In this document: positions 7,540 through 17,341 of the stretch, in pieces
Numbering within the stretch: position 1 is the stretch's first letter
Layout: every line of letters begins with the position of its first letter
From: an uncultured Lachnospiraceae bacterium
GTDB lineage: Bacteria > Bacillota > Clostridia > Lachnospirales > Lachnospiraceae
Direction of reading: 5' to 3'
DNA: 64,000 nucleotides
NCBI GenBank assembly: GCA_944381575.1
Contig: CALWLS010000004.1
Span: 1 to 64,000, forward strand
The notes under the pieces: model-generated
What the model saw: only the letters and a program-made list of their open reading frames with translations
The model's database searches: none
What the model was told of the DNA's origin: nothing
Made by a program: the position numbers and the translations under genes

Positions 7540-10096
7540 ACCTCTGCCTCATAAGTCCGGAAGCTTCCGGCACCGGAAGATACATCCTTGCGCCGCCGTT
7601 CTGGTCACCTGCGGAATATCTCACCGTTATGGCGTTTCCCGGGGAAAGATATTTCCAGACGTCCGGACCGTTTACGGCTGCATTGCCGGAATTGATGATA
7701 TCATAGCTGCCAGTCTGATAATTATAAATAGATACTGTTCCGTCAAAGGCTTTAAGGCCGTCAGTTTCGAACATTTCAGAAATTCCGTTTATCCTGATGC
7801 TTTCCACATCCTCTATATCCGTACCTATGGAATACTCAAGTATGCATGAGCCCAAGGTAGTATTAGTGGCCGGATCATAATCTCCTGACACCACGGACGG
7901 CTCGTTTGCAAAACAGCTGAGCCATATATCGTTTCCTCTTGTAAAATCCGCCTCGGCCATTCCGGCCACAAGCATACAGCCCTGGCTCTTTACATGCTCA
8001 ACGGATCCAACGTCTCCCATCAGATCATAATCGTCCGTAAATGCCACAAATCTTGCCCCGCTGTAATAGCCGCACAGATACTTATCCATGTAATATCCAA
8101 GGAGCCTTGAGCGCCTTAAAGCCCGGACATATTCCTCCTGCCTGTCCGCATCCTGAAGCCCAACTATGTAAGCTGCCGAAGCCTCTCCTCCGCTTATGGG
8201 ATTATCCACGGCCTTGAGCCCGTCAAGTATCACTGTTTCTCCGGGATCTATTGTTCCCACCTTTATTATCTTTCCATACATCAGCACGGCGGCATCGTCC
8301 AGCCTGAAGCCTGTGCCGTTGGATATGCTCCCCGTAAGGCTTCCATCGAAATATTGAAGCTGTGTCTCAACATTTCCCGTAGCACCTTCATCAAGAATGC
8401 ATGAATATTCCGCCAAAACGCCATCAAAGGGCTTTAAGCCCGCAACGCTTATCAGCGTCTGGTCCTCAGCGTTTTCTATATTGATCATTGCGGCACCGCT
8501 TTCGGCAAAAGTCTCATCACTCATGCTGTTTATATAGCTCTGGTCGGCTCCGTGGACTATAGGGTGTATGGTATATTCGAATGGTGCCGTAAGATGGAAC
8601 TCCCTTAATGAAGGGGAGGACATTTTCATGAAGCCGGTATCCGTATTTGTCCCCTCGTTAAGCTCCCTTATGACTGCATAATCAAGACTGATGCCGCTTA
8701 TCCTTAAGGATGAGCTTAAAAGCCATATGAATATCCCCGCCATAAATGCTGCGGCCGGAAGAAAGGCATGATAAAACAGCGACAGGCCTTTTGATTTTAA
8801 ATAGGTGTATATAAATCCCACGGCAAAGAGATAAGCTATCGCCGCAATAATATAGCCCGCAGCCTCAGGAAGCCTGTCCGGATCAGCCATTCCCACCAGG
8901 GCATCAGCGGCCATATAGGTCCCCTCGCTGTCCTCATCTGAATTTATGAGCCTTGTAAGCCTTGATGTACCAAACATATATCTGATAAGGTCCGAGGCGT
9001 ACTCCGCCTCCTCGCTGCAGAAGGAGTCTATATCACACAGATCGTATGCGGCTATGCCTATAAGACCGTTGTTCTGCTGTACGGTCGTAAGCATGGCGAT
9101 ATCGTCCGACTGCATCACCTGTATGCCGCCGGAGGCAAATACGCTGCATATATCAAGCTCTACCACAGCGTCATCAGGATCCGTATCAGAGTATTTGAGG
9201 CCCATATTGACCTCCCTCTTTCCCTGCAGGTCAAGTTCAAGATCTTCTATATGCCCGCTCAGCTTTTCCGCGGCCTCGGTCGAGTCGCCGGTGCCTATCA
9301 GCAGCACTCCGCCGGCATCCACCCACTGCTCTATGGCCTCTATGGCCTCCCGGCTGAGCCTTCCTATATCAAACCCGGTCACTAAGAGCATGTCCAGCTG
9401 TTCATAGCCTGAAGCAGAGCCCGGAAGATCCGCAGGATCAAGCTCCATTGTCGAGGTTATTAAAGGCGTATTCGTTATGTTTATGTCCCTGATAAACTCA
9501 AGCCTTTCCGGAGTATCGGAAAGTATGCCTATAAGCATGTGCGGACCCGTGGATTCAGCAATGCTGATGCCGGTATCAAGGGCCGCAAGGCTGTTTCCCT
9601 CCTCATCGCACAGTTTCAGCCTTATATCGCTGTCTCCTTCCGATATTGAGATGGTATCCCTGACCTCATGGAACCCGCCGGCTTCAACATCCACATTAAA
9701 TGAATATGATATTACGGCGTTATCAAAATCTCCCGCCCCTGTCTCAATGCTTCCGGGTACCTCGATGATCAGTTTTCCGCTGATATCCTCATCTGAATTA
9801 TTTGTTATCCCGGCGTTAAAGGGGATCATCCTGCCGGATTTTGCCGTATTCTTAAAGCCGTATGAAAAATCAAGACTTATTCCGCTTTCCGAATCAGTGC
9901 TCCCGCCGTTTACGAATATAACGCTGCTTGGATCCTCAATGCTTCCGGTATCCTCAGGCATTTCCGACTCTATGCTCAGTTCTTCGCCCCTCGCCGTAAG
10001 CTTTCCGCCCCATGCGAAAAAGGCCGTCATCATCATGACAGCGGCAATACCAGAGATAAAAACTGTTTTTCCTGAGATCATATGTTTAAACTTCAT
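7532..10096 (-). CDS. Large membrane-anchored protein of unknown function
   Basis: An 854-residue exported or membrane protein I cannot assign to a named family. Residues 10-29 form a signal sequence or anchor. Residues about 60-180 look like a beta-rich extracytoplasmic domain. Residues 185-290 resemble a glutamine-amidotransferase-like fold (YEQLDMLLVTGFD and WVDAGGVLLIGTGD). Two membrane helices lie at about 412-433 and 441-463. A long beta-rich C-terminal region follows. Its start codon shares one base with the kinase stop (TGATG), and it overlaps the ABC ATPase. The context suggests an accessory subunit of the ABC exporter. Confidence 0.8.
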   Translation of the reverse strand: MKFKHMISGKTVFISGIAAVMMMTAFFAWGGKLTARGEELSIESEMPEDTGSIEDPSSVIFVNGGSTDSESGISLDFSYGFKNTAKSGRMIPFNAGITNNSDEDISGKLIIEVPGSIETGAGDFDNAVISYSFNVDVEAGGFHEVRDTISISEGDSDIRLKLCDEEGNSLAALDTGISIAESTGPHMLIGILSDTPERLEFIRDINITNTPLITSTMELDPADLPGSASGYEQLDMLLVTGFDIGRLSREAIEAIEQWVDAGGVLLIGTGDSTEAAEKLSGHIEDLELDLQGKREVNMGLKYSDTDPDDAVVELDICSVFASGGIQVMQSDDIAMLTTVQQNNGLIGIAAYDLCDIDSFCSEEAEYASDLIRYMFGTSRLTRLINSDEDSEGTYMAADALVGMADPDRLPEAAGYIIAAIAYLFAVGFIYTYLKSKGLSLFYHAFLPAAAFMAGIFIWLLSSSLRISGISLDYAVIRELNEGTNTDTGFMKMSSPSLREFHLTAPFEYTIHPIVHGADQSYINSMSDETFAESGAAMINIENAEDQTLISVAGLKPFDGVLAEYSCILDEGATGNVETQLQYFDGSLTGSISNGTGFRLDDAAVLMYGKIIKVGTIDPGETVILDGLKAVDNPISGGEASAAYIVGLQDADRQEEYVRALRRSRLLGYYMDKYLCGYYSGARFVAFTDDYDLMGDVGSVEHVKSQGCMLVAGMAEADFTRGNDIWLSCFANEPSVVSGDYDPATNTTLGSCILEYSIGTDIEDVESIRINGISEMFETDGLKAFDGTVSIYNYQTGSYDIINSGNAAVNGPDVWKYLSPGNAITVRYSAGDQNGGARMYLPVPEASGLMRQRYD

Positions 10097-11199
10097 CAGG
10101 CCTGCTTTAAATTTTCTGCATTTTTATCAAAATGTATCTTAAGCCTCACTGTAAACACGGTACCGTTAAGATCTGAGGCCGCGGAAATACTGCCCCCGTG
10201 CATATTTACTATATCCCTCGCTATCGCAAGGCCAAGACCGGTGCCTCCGGTCTGGGTCGATCTCGCCTTATCTGCCCTGTAGAACTTTTCAAATATAAGG
10301 GGCAGATCCTTCTCCTCGATAACAAAGCCGTAATTTATGACCTTTACCTCAACGATATCCGCTTCCGGATCCGCGTTGATCCTTACTATGACTTTTTTTC
10401 CGTCAGCGCCGTATTTTATCGCATTTCCGATAAGGTTTTCGAACAGCCTCGCAATAAGCCCGCCGTCGGCAGCTATCTCCAGAGACTGTACATTTGTCTT
10501 GAGCTCGTAGCTAAGGCCCTTCTCAACAAAATTAGGATAGGCTTCCTCAAGGAGCTGCTCCAGGAGCTTTACTATATCCACATAGCTGACCTTCATGGTT
10601 ATCTTTCCGTAGCTCAGCTTTGTGAAATCAAATAGATCATTTATAAGAGACTCAAGACGCTTGGATTTGTTGTAGGCAATGGCAAGATATTTTTTCCTCT
10701 GCTCCGGGGTCATATGATCCGCAGCCTTGCCTGACAAAAGATCAAGATAACCTATGATGGATGTAAGGGGCGTCTTTAAGTCGTGGGCTATATTTGTTAT
10801 AAGGTCATTTTTGGATTTTTCGGCTTCCCTTTCCCTCTCCAAGAGCTTTTCAAGATCAGCGCCGAGCTCGTTCAAGTTTTCCGCCATCTCGGAAAATTCA
10901 TCGTCGCCGTCTATCTCCACCCTCGAATCAAGCCTGCCTCCTGCTATATCCTTCATTACGGCAGAAAGCTTTTCTATGTATCTTATGGATCTTAGCTGAA
11001 GCAGGAAAAAAGCCAGTCCGAATATGACCGTTGAAGAAAGCACGTATATCATGCCATAGGCGTCGGTGCCGTCGGAATAAAAGCCGAAAAAAGACATAAG
11101 CCTGCCGATATTGGATATTAGCAGGCTTTCGATAAGCCACGTTATAAACGCGGCGATGATCAGGTTTATTATAAAGCGCGTCTTATAGCGCTTTGCCAT
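10096..11199 (-). CDS. Sensor histidine kinase, VanS/PhoR-like
   Basis: Membrane sensor kinase. Two hydrophobic segments near residues 10-30 and 50-70 bracket a very short outside loop, followed by a HAMP region and the phospho-acceptor H139 in IAHDLKTPLTSIIGYLD. The ATPase domain has ENLIGNAIKYG, an F-box (LIFEKFYRAD) and GGTGLGLAIARDIV; the G1 box is degenerate (INYG). I chose the ATG at 11197-11199, four bases after the regulator stop and behind GAGAAA; an in-frame TTG 15 bases upstream is less likely. The tiny outside loop suggests that the sensor depends on the membrane or on partner proteins. Confidence 0.92.
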   Translation of the reverse strand: MAKRYKTRFIINLIIAAFITWLIESLLISNIGRLMSFFGFYSDGTDAYGMIYVLSSTVIFGLAFFLLQLRSIRYIEKLSAVMKDIAGGRLDSRVEIDGDDEFSEMAENLNELGADLEKLLEREREAEKSKNDLITNIAHDLKTPLTSIIGYLDLLSGKAADHMTPEQRKKYLAIAYNKSKRLESLINDLFDFTKLSYGKITMKVSYVDIVKLLEQLLEEAYPNFVEKGLSYELKTNVQSLEIAADGGLIARLFENLIGNAIKYGADGKKVIVRINADPEADIVEVKVINYGFVIEEKDLPLIFEKFYRADKARSTQTGGTGLGLAIARDIVNMHGGSISAASDLNGTVFTVRLKIHFDKNAENLKQA

Positions 11200-11203
11200 A
11201 TCG

Positions 11204-11908
11204 TTATTTCTCAATCTTGTATCCGACTCCCCAAACGGTTATGATCAGCTTGTCCTGTCTCTGGTCCTCCTTCATCTTACCTCTCAAACGTCTTATGTGG
11301 ACCATGACCGTATTGTTGGCCTCATAGACCTTCTCGTTCCATACCTTTTCAAAGATCTCATCCGTAGTAAATACCTTTCCCGGATTGGATGAAAGCAGGT
11401 AAAGGATGTCGAATTCGATAGGCGTAAGCTTGATCTCCTCACCGTCTATCGTCACCTTGTGGTTGTCCTTATTGATGACAAGCCCTCTTATGTGTATCTC
11501 ATTATTATCCGCAGAGTTCGCGGTATTGTTAGGGTTGAGCTGCGTATATCTCCGAAGCTGGGATTTCACCCTCGCCGTAAGCTCCAGAGGATTGAAAGGC
11601 TTTGTGACATAATCGTCGGCTCCGGTGCCGAGTCCCATTATCTTATCCAGATCTGCAGACTTGGCTGAAAGCATGATTATCGGAACATTGGAGGTCTCCC
11701 TTATCTTCCTGCACATGGTTATGCCGTCCATTCCCGGCATCATTATGTCCAAAAGCACAAGATGGATATCCTCCTCCTCAAGTATCCTTAAGCCCTCCTC
11801 CGCGGTCTGAGCCTTACGCACGTTATATCCGTCAGAAACAAGATATATCTCCACAAGATCGGCTATCTCATTTTCATCATCAACTACTAAAATATTTATC
11901 TCAGGCAT
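11204..11908 (-). CDS. OmpR-family response regulator
   Basis: Cytosolic DNA-binding regulator paired with the adjacent kinase. The receiver domain has acidic D10/D11, phospho-acceptor D54 (VLLDIMMPG) and a conserved lysine in DYVTKPFNP. The C-terminal winged helix contains the IEFDILYLLSSNPGKVFT and VMVHIRRLRGKM blocks. 234 residues is normal. An AAAGGAG site precedes the ATG. It is the first gene of the TCS-membrane protein-ABC operon. A TATAAT on the minus strand at 11965-11970 is a possible -10, but no good -35 is seen. Confidence 0.95.
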   Translation of the reverse strand: MPEINILVVDDENEIADLVEIYLVSDGYNVRKAQTAEEGLRILEEEDIHLVLLDIMMPGMDGITMCRKIRETSNVPIIMLSAKSADLDKIMGLGTGADDYVTKPFNPLELTARVKSQLRRYTQLNPNNTANSADNNEIHIRGLVINKDNHKVTIDGEEIKLTPIEFDILYLLSSNPGKVFTTDEIFEKVWNEKVYEANNTVMVHIRRLRGKMKEDQRQDKLIITVWGVGYKIEK

Positions 11909-12022
11909 AGTATCTCCTTTAATGTTTAACCGGTCCCATTTAAATGTTATTTGTCCATACCAAAATTATATTATCCGCAGCGAAATATGTGTATTTCTTT
12001 TGTCTGACGATTTTATAAAATT

Positions 12023-12748
12023 TTAAAGAGGCCGCTCAAGCTCCTTTTCTATGAGCATCCTGGTATACGCCGCAGGCTTTTTTTTGTACTCCTCAGGTAT
12101 CTCATTTTCATAAAAAGGCTTCAGATAGCTCACCCTGACCGTGGCCGGCCTTATAAAAGGAAAATGCTCCTCAAAGCAGCTTTCCGTATTCTTTATTGCC
12201 ACCGGCACTATCCTGCAGCCTGCCTTGCCGGCGATCTTTAAGCTGCCCTCTTTGAATTCTCCCGGTATATCCCTGTTTATCCCCCGGTTTCTTGTGCCCT
12301 CCGGGAATATGACCATGGAATATCCCTTTTTCACTATGCCTATGGCCTCAATGATGGTCTTAAGCCCCTCCTTGATATTGTTCCTGTCGATAAAGACGCA
12401 GTTCATCAGCTTCATCCACAGATTCATTACCGGAACCTTTCCGATTTCCTTTTTGGCAACATATCCGCCAGGTCTTTTCATATTGACGTAGGTGCAGAGT
12501 ATATCAAAATATGATCTGTGGTTCCCGACAAAAAGCACCTGCTCCTCTGGTATATTTTCCGCGCCCTCGACTATGAGCCTTGTGCCTGACACAAACAGGA
12601 TCATCCTGATAAATGTCTTTACTATGCGGTACGTCACCCATGAGGCCTTTTCCTCATCGTGCTTACGTATGATGAATAATACGCCCACCACCGGCAGGAG
12701 CAGCACAAAAAACAGTAAAAACATTATCGCTGCAATAAACGTCCTCAT
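12023..12748 (-). CDS. plsC: 1-acyl-sn-glycerol-3-phosphate acyltransferase
   Basis: Acylates lysophosphatidic acid to phosphatidic acid at the membrane. The HX4D motif is NHRSYFD near residue 77 and the substrate motif is FPEGTRNRG near 150. An N-terminal hydrophobic helix (residues 5-27) anchors it. 241 residues fits the family. It ends a short run with the ABC permease (20-base gap) and rmlC. A paralogue acting in surface-lipid synthesis cannot be excluded. Confidence 0.9.
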   Translation of the reverse strand: MRTFIAAIMFLLFFVLLLPVVGVLFIIRKHDEEKASWVTYRIVKTFIRMILFVSGTRLIVEGAENIPEEQVLFVGNHRSYFDILCTYVNMKRPGGYVAKKEIGKVPVMNLWMKLMNCVFIDRNNIKEGLKTIIEAIGIVKKGYSMVIFPEGTRNRGINRDIPGEFKEGSLKIAGKAGCRIVPVAIKNTESCFEEHFPFIRPATVRVSYLKPFYENEIPEEYKKKPAAYTRMLIEKELERPL

Positions 12749-12768
12749 AAGCTACTCCTTTTGATCGA

Positions 12769-13581
12769 TCAGAGCACATCCGAAAAATGCGGACGGAGCC
12801 TTGTAAATATCTTAAGGCCGATATAGAAGATCACGGCCGTGGCTGTCCAGAAATACAGTGTATTCATCGGCCTCTCCCAGAACCAGTTCCCCGTAAGCAT
12901 GGAATCTCTGTATCCCGCTACTATGTAGTATACTGGATTAAGTTTAAAAAGCGGCTCCATCCACGGGTGATCCGCCGTAAACATTCCTTCCCAGTACATT
13001 ATCGGGGCAAGCCACATGCCAAACTGCAGGCATATGCTGACTATCTGGGTCATGTCCTTAAAAAACACATTTATCGCCGCCGTAAAGTACCCTACGCCCA
13101 GGGAGAGAACAAAGGCTGCGAAGCTGTAATATACCACCTGTATCCATGTGATCATCGGCATCCTGCCGCCTATCACGAAGACCGCGAACATTATGATCAG
13201 AAAGCAGGCGTGAACTATCAGGCATGAACCGGCTTTGATGACCGGAAGGAGCTCCACCGGAAACACCACCTTTTTTACAAGGTAATTATATTCCCCAAGA
13301 CAGTTGGTTATACCCTGTATGGTTTCATTAATAAAAAACCATGGTACGATCCCTGGTATGAGCCATACTACGTAAGGGACTCCCGGTATTGGCGGTACCG
13401 ACTTTAATCCCAGCTGAAATATGAAAAAATATATTAATACTGTTATCACCGGATTAACAAACATCCAGACCACTCCAAAGTATGATCCGGCAAACCTTTT
13501 TTTGAAATCTGACGCGGCAAGCTCCGCGACCATTTTCCTCCCGTGTGATAACTCAGTTATTATTCCCTTTAAAAGATGCAT
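12769..13581 (-). CDS. Polysaccharide/teichoic-acid ABC transporter permease
   Basis: Wzm/TagG-type ABC-2 permease that flips undecaprenyl-linked polymers outwards. The 270-residue protein has the N-terminal block LAASDFKKRFAGSYFGVVWMFVNPVITVLIY, a middle NCLGEYNYLVKKVVFPVELLPV block, and the C-terminal APIMYWEGM and NPVYYIVAGYRD blocks, with about six membrane helices. These systems need a Wzt/TagH ATPase; none is adjacent or elsewhere in the window. Neighbours (RmlC, DUF2142, aminotransferase) support surface glycan export. Confidence 0.9.
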   Translation of the reverse strand: MHLLKGIITELSHGRKMVAELAASDFKKRFAGSYFGVVWMFVNPVITVLIYFFIFQLGLKSVPPIPGVPYVVWLIPGIVPWFFINETIQGITNCLGEYNYLVKKVVFPVELLPVIKAGSCLIVHACFLIIMFAVFVIGGRMPMITWIQVVYYSFAAFVLSLGVGYFTAAINVFFKDMTQIVSICLQFGMWLAPIMYWEGMFTADHPWMEPLFKLNPVYYIVAGYRDSMLTGNWFWERPMNTLYFWTATAVIFYIGLKIFTRLRPHFSDVL

Positions 13582-13590
13582 TACTCTGTC

Positions 13591-14172
13591 TTAGCCAAGT
13601 CCGTTAAATTTAAAGGTTTCGGAAAGCCCGCCCCATTTTGTATCCTTATCCGACAGTATGAGCTCCATCCCCTCCGGTATAGGCCACTCTACTCCTATTT
13701 CCTTATCATTATATATGAGTCCTCCCTCATCTCCCGGATGATAGAAATCCGTGACCTTATAGGCGAACTCAGCCACGTCGCTCAATACAAGAAAGCCGTG
13801 GGCGAAACCTTCTGAAATATAGAACTGCTTCTTGTTCTCCTCCGTAAGCTCAACGCCGTACCACATACCGTAGGTATCGGAATCGGTCCTTAAGTCCACC
13901 GCCACATCGAAAACGCTTCCCTTTAAGGCGCGTACCAGCTTGCCCTGAGGATACTGCTTCTGATAATGCAGACCCCTTAAGACCCCTTTTACCGAACAGG
14001 ACTGGTTATCCTGCACGAATACCATGTCGAGCCCAGCTTCCTCAAAATCCCTCTGATTGTAGGTCTCCACAAAATATCCGCGCTCATCCCTGTGCACGGT
14101 AGGCTCGATTATATATAAACCTTCTATGACCTTCCCGTTTTTTTCACATTTTGTTACCTTTATCTGGCCCAT
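13591..14172 (-). CDS. rfbC: dTDP-4-dehydrorhamnose 3,5-epimerase
   Basis: RmlC cupin epimerase acting on dTDP-4-keto-6-deoxyglucose in dTDP-L-rhamnose synthesis. Catalytic H69 lies in GVLRGLHYQ, and the second block is GFAHGFLVLSD followed by EGGLIYNDKEIGVEWP. 193 residues is normal. It is 9 bases upstream of the permease. RmlA, RmlB and RmlD are not in this window, so they must be elsewhere, or this enzyme feeds another deoxysugar route shared with the neighbouring DegT aminotransferase. Confidence 0.93.
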   Translation of the reverse strand: MGQIKVTKCEKNGKVIEGLYIIEPTVHRDERGYFVETYNQRDFEEAGLDMVFVQDNQSCSVKGVLRGLHYQKQYPQGKLVRALKGSVFDVAVDLRTDSDTYGMWYGVELTEENKKQFYISEGFAHGFLVLSDVAEFAYKVTDFYHPGDEGGLIYNDKEIGVEWPIPEGMELILSDKDTKWGGLSETFKFNGLG

Positions 14173-14215
14173 ATGAATGTCTCTCCTGCTTTATAAAATA
14201 CCAGTAATACCTGTC

Positions 14216-16288
14216 TTATAATGAAAATGCACATATAACCGCCGTCCATACCGTAAGGGCAAGGACTGTAAGCTCCGCTATTTCCAATAGATAATAGCAT
14301 ACCGCGGGAACGCTTTCAAGCCGGCCTCCTGCAGGCTCCGCCTCAGATCTGACTCTGTCTAAGCCTCCCTTTGGATACTCTGACACAAAAGCTCCTGCTC
14401 CAGACAGGGCGAGATACAGAGGGAACATGAGCGGGATAAAATATCTTCCCTGTACGCCCGCTATCTCCAAGGAACCCGGCGGGGTAAAGGACACATACAT
14501 GGCGGTCCAGATAAGTACCGCACTCAAAAATACCATGGCGATCATAAGCACTCTCTTTGAAAAGCCCAGTCCCGTATGATTTCCGGCATGGCCTGCCGCC
14601 TTCACTTCATGGCCGGCCGCCTCCGTTTTATCTCCCGCCACAGACATGCGTATAAACCTTCCTGAATATGAAAGCGCCACAGTAACGGCAAGCATTATCA
14701 TGTATGCCCCGTAATAACCCTTAAAATCCGCAGTACCGTTAACTATATGTCCCATATAGGTCATGCAGTCCGGTCCGAACCAGCATTTTCCTGCCCACCT
14801 TATCATCTGGCCAAGCAGTATGCCCGCATATGTAAGAGGATTCCATAAAATAAATCCTATCTGCGTCATTTCAGAAACCTCTCCTCCCCTTATGTCTCCG
14901 CTTTCACTCGGATCAATCACGGTAGGAAGGATAAACAGCACTATGAGAACCGCAAATACAGCCGCCCCTGCCAGCAGTATCCATAAGCGGCGTCTTTTAT
15001 CATCCCCGACCCCTTTAGTCAGCGAAGCATCCTTTTCCGGGATGGCATTCACGCCTATACCCATCAGGATGACCGGCGCATACACCGCCTTTGGAAGACA
15101 GGCCAAAAGGAAGGATATCAGCATAGGGACAGTGTATTTCCTTCCCTTAAGCATAAATGCGTATCCAAGGCTCATACATCCCATTATAAAGGGATCATAG
15201 GAGCAGGTCACTGCCATAAATACCATCTGAGGGAAAAGCCCTGTAAGTGTCATAAGCATTTTCCCGAAGGGCAGGATCTTAATGGCGGCGTACATCAGAG
15301 CCGTGTACATGATTAAATTAAAAAGCCTGATCATGACCATGAGCCCTGTCCAGGAAAGCCCGAGGGCCATGGCAGTCTTTGCCCCGAGAGCCATGAAAAA
15401 GTATGCAGGAGCCCGGTTTGCCATAACCTTAAAATCCGGCGTAGACTCACCCTCCTGATAATCACATTTTTCGGAAAGCATGTCATTAAGCTCCGCTGTT
15501 TCCTCCGCCGTTTCCGGCATGGCCTCAGGGTTATTGTATTCCGTGATTATCATCTGATACAGGGCTTCCCTGCTCATACTGAGCTCATCTTCAGGAAAAT
15601 TGGCCATAGCCACTACGCTCTGAAGATGAGTTTCCTCGTCGTATCCCACCTTGGTCCCTGGAAGAGCGGCTATCATTGAGAGCCCCATGGTTCCGCAGAC
15701 TAAAAGGAACAAAAGCTCCGGTTTTTTTATAAATGTCTCTTTAAACAGGATCAGCAGCGTGAGCGCAAAGCCGAAAAGCGCAGCGAATATTACCGCCGCA
15801 GGATTTTTGTTAAGGGTATTATCCACCATTATGCTTCCGACTGAAAATCCGCCTTTAGTTTCATCCCCCGCGATGCTGTCTATGCATATTTCGCTTATGC
15901 CGCTTAAATTAAGATTTACCACCTCGGTGGCCACATATATGGGATTAAGGTCTTCATAAATATATGTTTTATCTCCGTAGTTCACGGTGACCTTAAGGCT
16001 TAAGGGAGTTTCAGTACGGTTTTCAACTCCGAACAAAAGCTTATTGATATATACTCCTTCGTCCCCGTCAAAGGCTATATGTACTGCGCCCTCCGCATCG
16101 GTCTCCACCGCGGCGTTTGCATTTACATCATATATTATCCTGTCCTCCGCCTTAAACAGGACTCCGGAATTAATGTACAGCCAGCAGACTGCAGCAAAAA
16201 TAAGCGCAAAAAGGAAGGCTGCCACAATTTTCAGCACAGCTGCCTTCCCTTTTATATTTATTTCAGCCCTGTCCTTTATTAAAGCCAT
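14216..16288 (-). CDS. DUF2142 family multi-pass membrane protein
   Basis: 690-residue polytopic membrane protein. Recognised by the first-loop motif YDEETHLQSV after helix 3, many hydrophobic segments, and the late QGRYFIPLMFPLYLAL block, all typical of DUF2142 proteins found in surface-polysaccharide clusters and resembling GT-C glycosyltransferases. The acidic DEETH segment may bind metal and sugar donor; this is inference. Its start overlaps the upstream aldo-keto reductase by 10 bases. Confidence 0.85.
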   Translation of the reverse strand: MALIKDRAEINIKGKAAVLKIVAAFLFALIFAAVCWLYINSGVLFKAEDRIIYDVNANAAVETDAEGAVHIAFDGDEGVYINKLLFGVENRTETPLSLKVTVNYGDKTYIYEDLNPIYVATEVVNLNLSGISEICIDSIAGDETKGGFSVGSIMVDNTLNKNPAAVIFAALFGFALTLLILFKETFIKKPELLFLLVCGTMGLSMIAALPGTKVGYDEETHLQSVVAMANFPEDELSMSREALYQMIITEYNNPEAMPETAEETAELNDMLSEKCDYQEGESTPDFKVMANRAPAYFFMALGAKTAMALGLSWTGLMVMIRLFNLIMYTALMYAAIKILPFGKMLMTLTGLFPQMVFMAVTCSYDPFIMGCMSLGYAFMLKGRKYTVPMLISFLLACLPKAVYAPVILMGIGVNAIPEKDASLTKGVGDDKRRRLWILLAGAAVFAVLIVLFILPTVIDPSESGDIRGGEVSEMTQIGFILWNPLTYAGILLGQMIRWAGKCWFGPDCMTYMGHIVNGTADFKGYYGAYMIMLAVTVALSYSGRFIRMSVAGDKTEAAGHEVKAAGHAGNHTGLGFSKRVLMIAMVFLSAVLIWTAMYVSFTPPGSLEIAGVQGRYFIPLMFPLYLALSGAGAFVSEYPKGGLDRVRSEAEPAGGRLESVPAVCYYLLEIAELTVLALTVWTAVICAFSL

Positions 16289-17328
16289 GCCCTTCCGTCT
16301 GACTCAGTGCTCACCTTTCCTGAAAGCAGCTCCTGATAGTCCTTATAATTTTTCTTTAACAGCTTAGGTATATCGAGACCGTACGGACATCTTGTCTTAC
16401 AGAGCCCGCACTCTATGCAGTCAGGTATCTTAGCCATAAGCGCCTGATTTGCCTCGTTTAACCACACCTTGGAAGGAGCACGTCTCACCATCAGCGACAT
16501 TCTTGCGCAGTCCCTTATGGAAATGCCCACGGTGCAAGGAGAACAGTATCCGCAGCCTCTGCAGAACTCTCCCTGAAGCTCCTTTTTCTCCTTTTCTATA
16601 AATGCAGCGGTTTCATCGTCCATATCATAGGTTTTATCAAACAGACTCAGCCATTCGTCAAGCTCTCTCTCCTTCTGGATGCCCCAGATAGGCAGCACGT
16701 TATCAAACTGATAGAGGTAGGCGGAAGCATATCTGTAATTGTTGATAAGACCTCCGGCAAGAGCCTTCATGCAGAGAAAGCCTACGTTGGCCCTTTTGCA
16801 GGCCTTTACCAGCTCCACCTCCCTGTCGCTTGACAGATAACTGAACGGAAACTGCAGCGTTTCATACAGCCCGCTCTCCACGGCTTCTTCCGCAACACCT
16901 ATCTTATGGGCAGTCAGTCCTATATGCCTTATCTTTCCCTGCTTTTTTGCCTCCAGCATGCATTCATACATGCCTGTGCCGTCTCCCGGCTTAAAGCACT
17001 GAGGGGCAGTATGGAACTGATACACGTCAATATAATCAGTCTTAAGCTTGTTAAGGGATGTATCCAGATCCTTCCAGAAATCCTCCGGAGTCTTTGCGCC
17101 TGTCTTGGTAGTTATATATATCTTTTCCCTCATTCCGGAAAATGCCTCTCCGACCTTTTCCTCACTGTCGGAATAGGCCCTGGCCGTATCAAACAGCCTC
17201 ATCCCGCCGTCATATGCCTTTCTAAGGAGATATACGGCGTCCTCCTTACTGATCCTCTGTATAGGAAGGGCTCCGAATGCATTCTGCGGTACGGTGATGC
17301 CCGTGCTTCCAAGTGTAACGTTTCTCAT
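16279..17328 (-). CDS. Aldo/keto reductase with C-terminal 4Fe-4S domain
   Basis: NADPH-dependent oxidoreductase of the AKR superfamily fused to a ferredoxin-like domain. The catalytic tetrad is visible as D47, Y52, K75 and H106 (FDTARAYSD, ITTKTG, VYQFHT). Two cysteine clusters follow: CRGCGYCSPCTVG near residue 255 and CIECGLCKTRCP near 315. I chose the second ATG (17326-17328) because GGAGG lies 8 bases before it; the first ATG is only 2 bases from GGAGG. Substrate unknown; the position between sugar genes may be incidental. Confidence 0.88.
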   Translation of the reverse strand: MRNVTLGSTGITVPQNAFGALPIQRISKEDAVYLLRKAYDGGMRLFDTARAYSDSEEKVGEAFSGMREKIYITTKTGAKTPEDFWKDLDTSLNKLKTDYIDVYQFHTAPQCFKPGDGTGMYECMLEAKKQGKIRHIGLTAHKIGVAEEAVESGLYETLQFPFSYLSSDREVELVKACKRANVGFLCMKALAGGLINNYRYASAYLYQFDNVLPIWGIQKERELDEWLSLFDKTYDMDDETAAFIEKEKKELQGEFCRGCGYCSPCTVGISIRDCARMSLMVRRAPSKVWLNEANQALMAKIPDCIECGLCKTRCPYGLDIPKLLKKNYKDYQELLSGKVSTESDGRAWL

Positions 17329-17341
17329 AAACATTCCCTCC

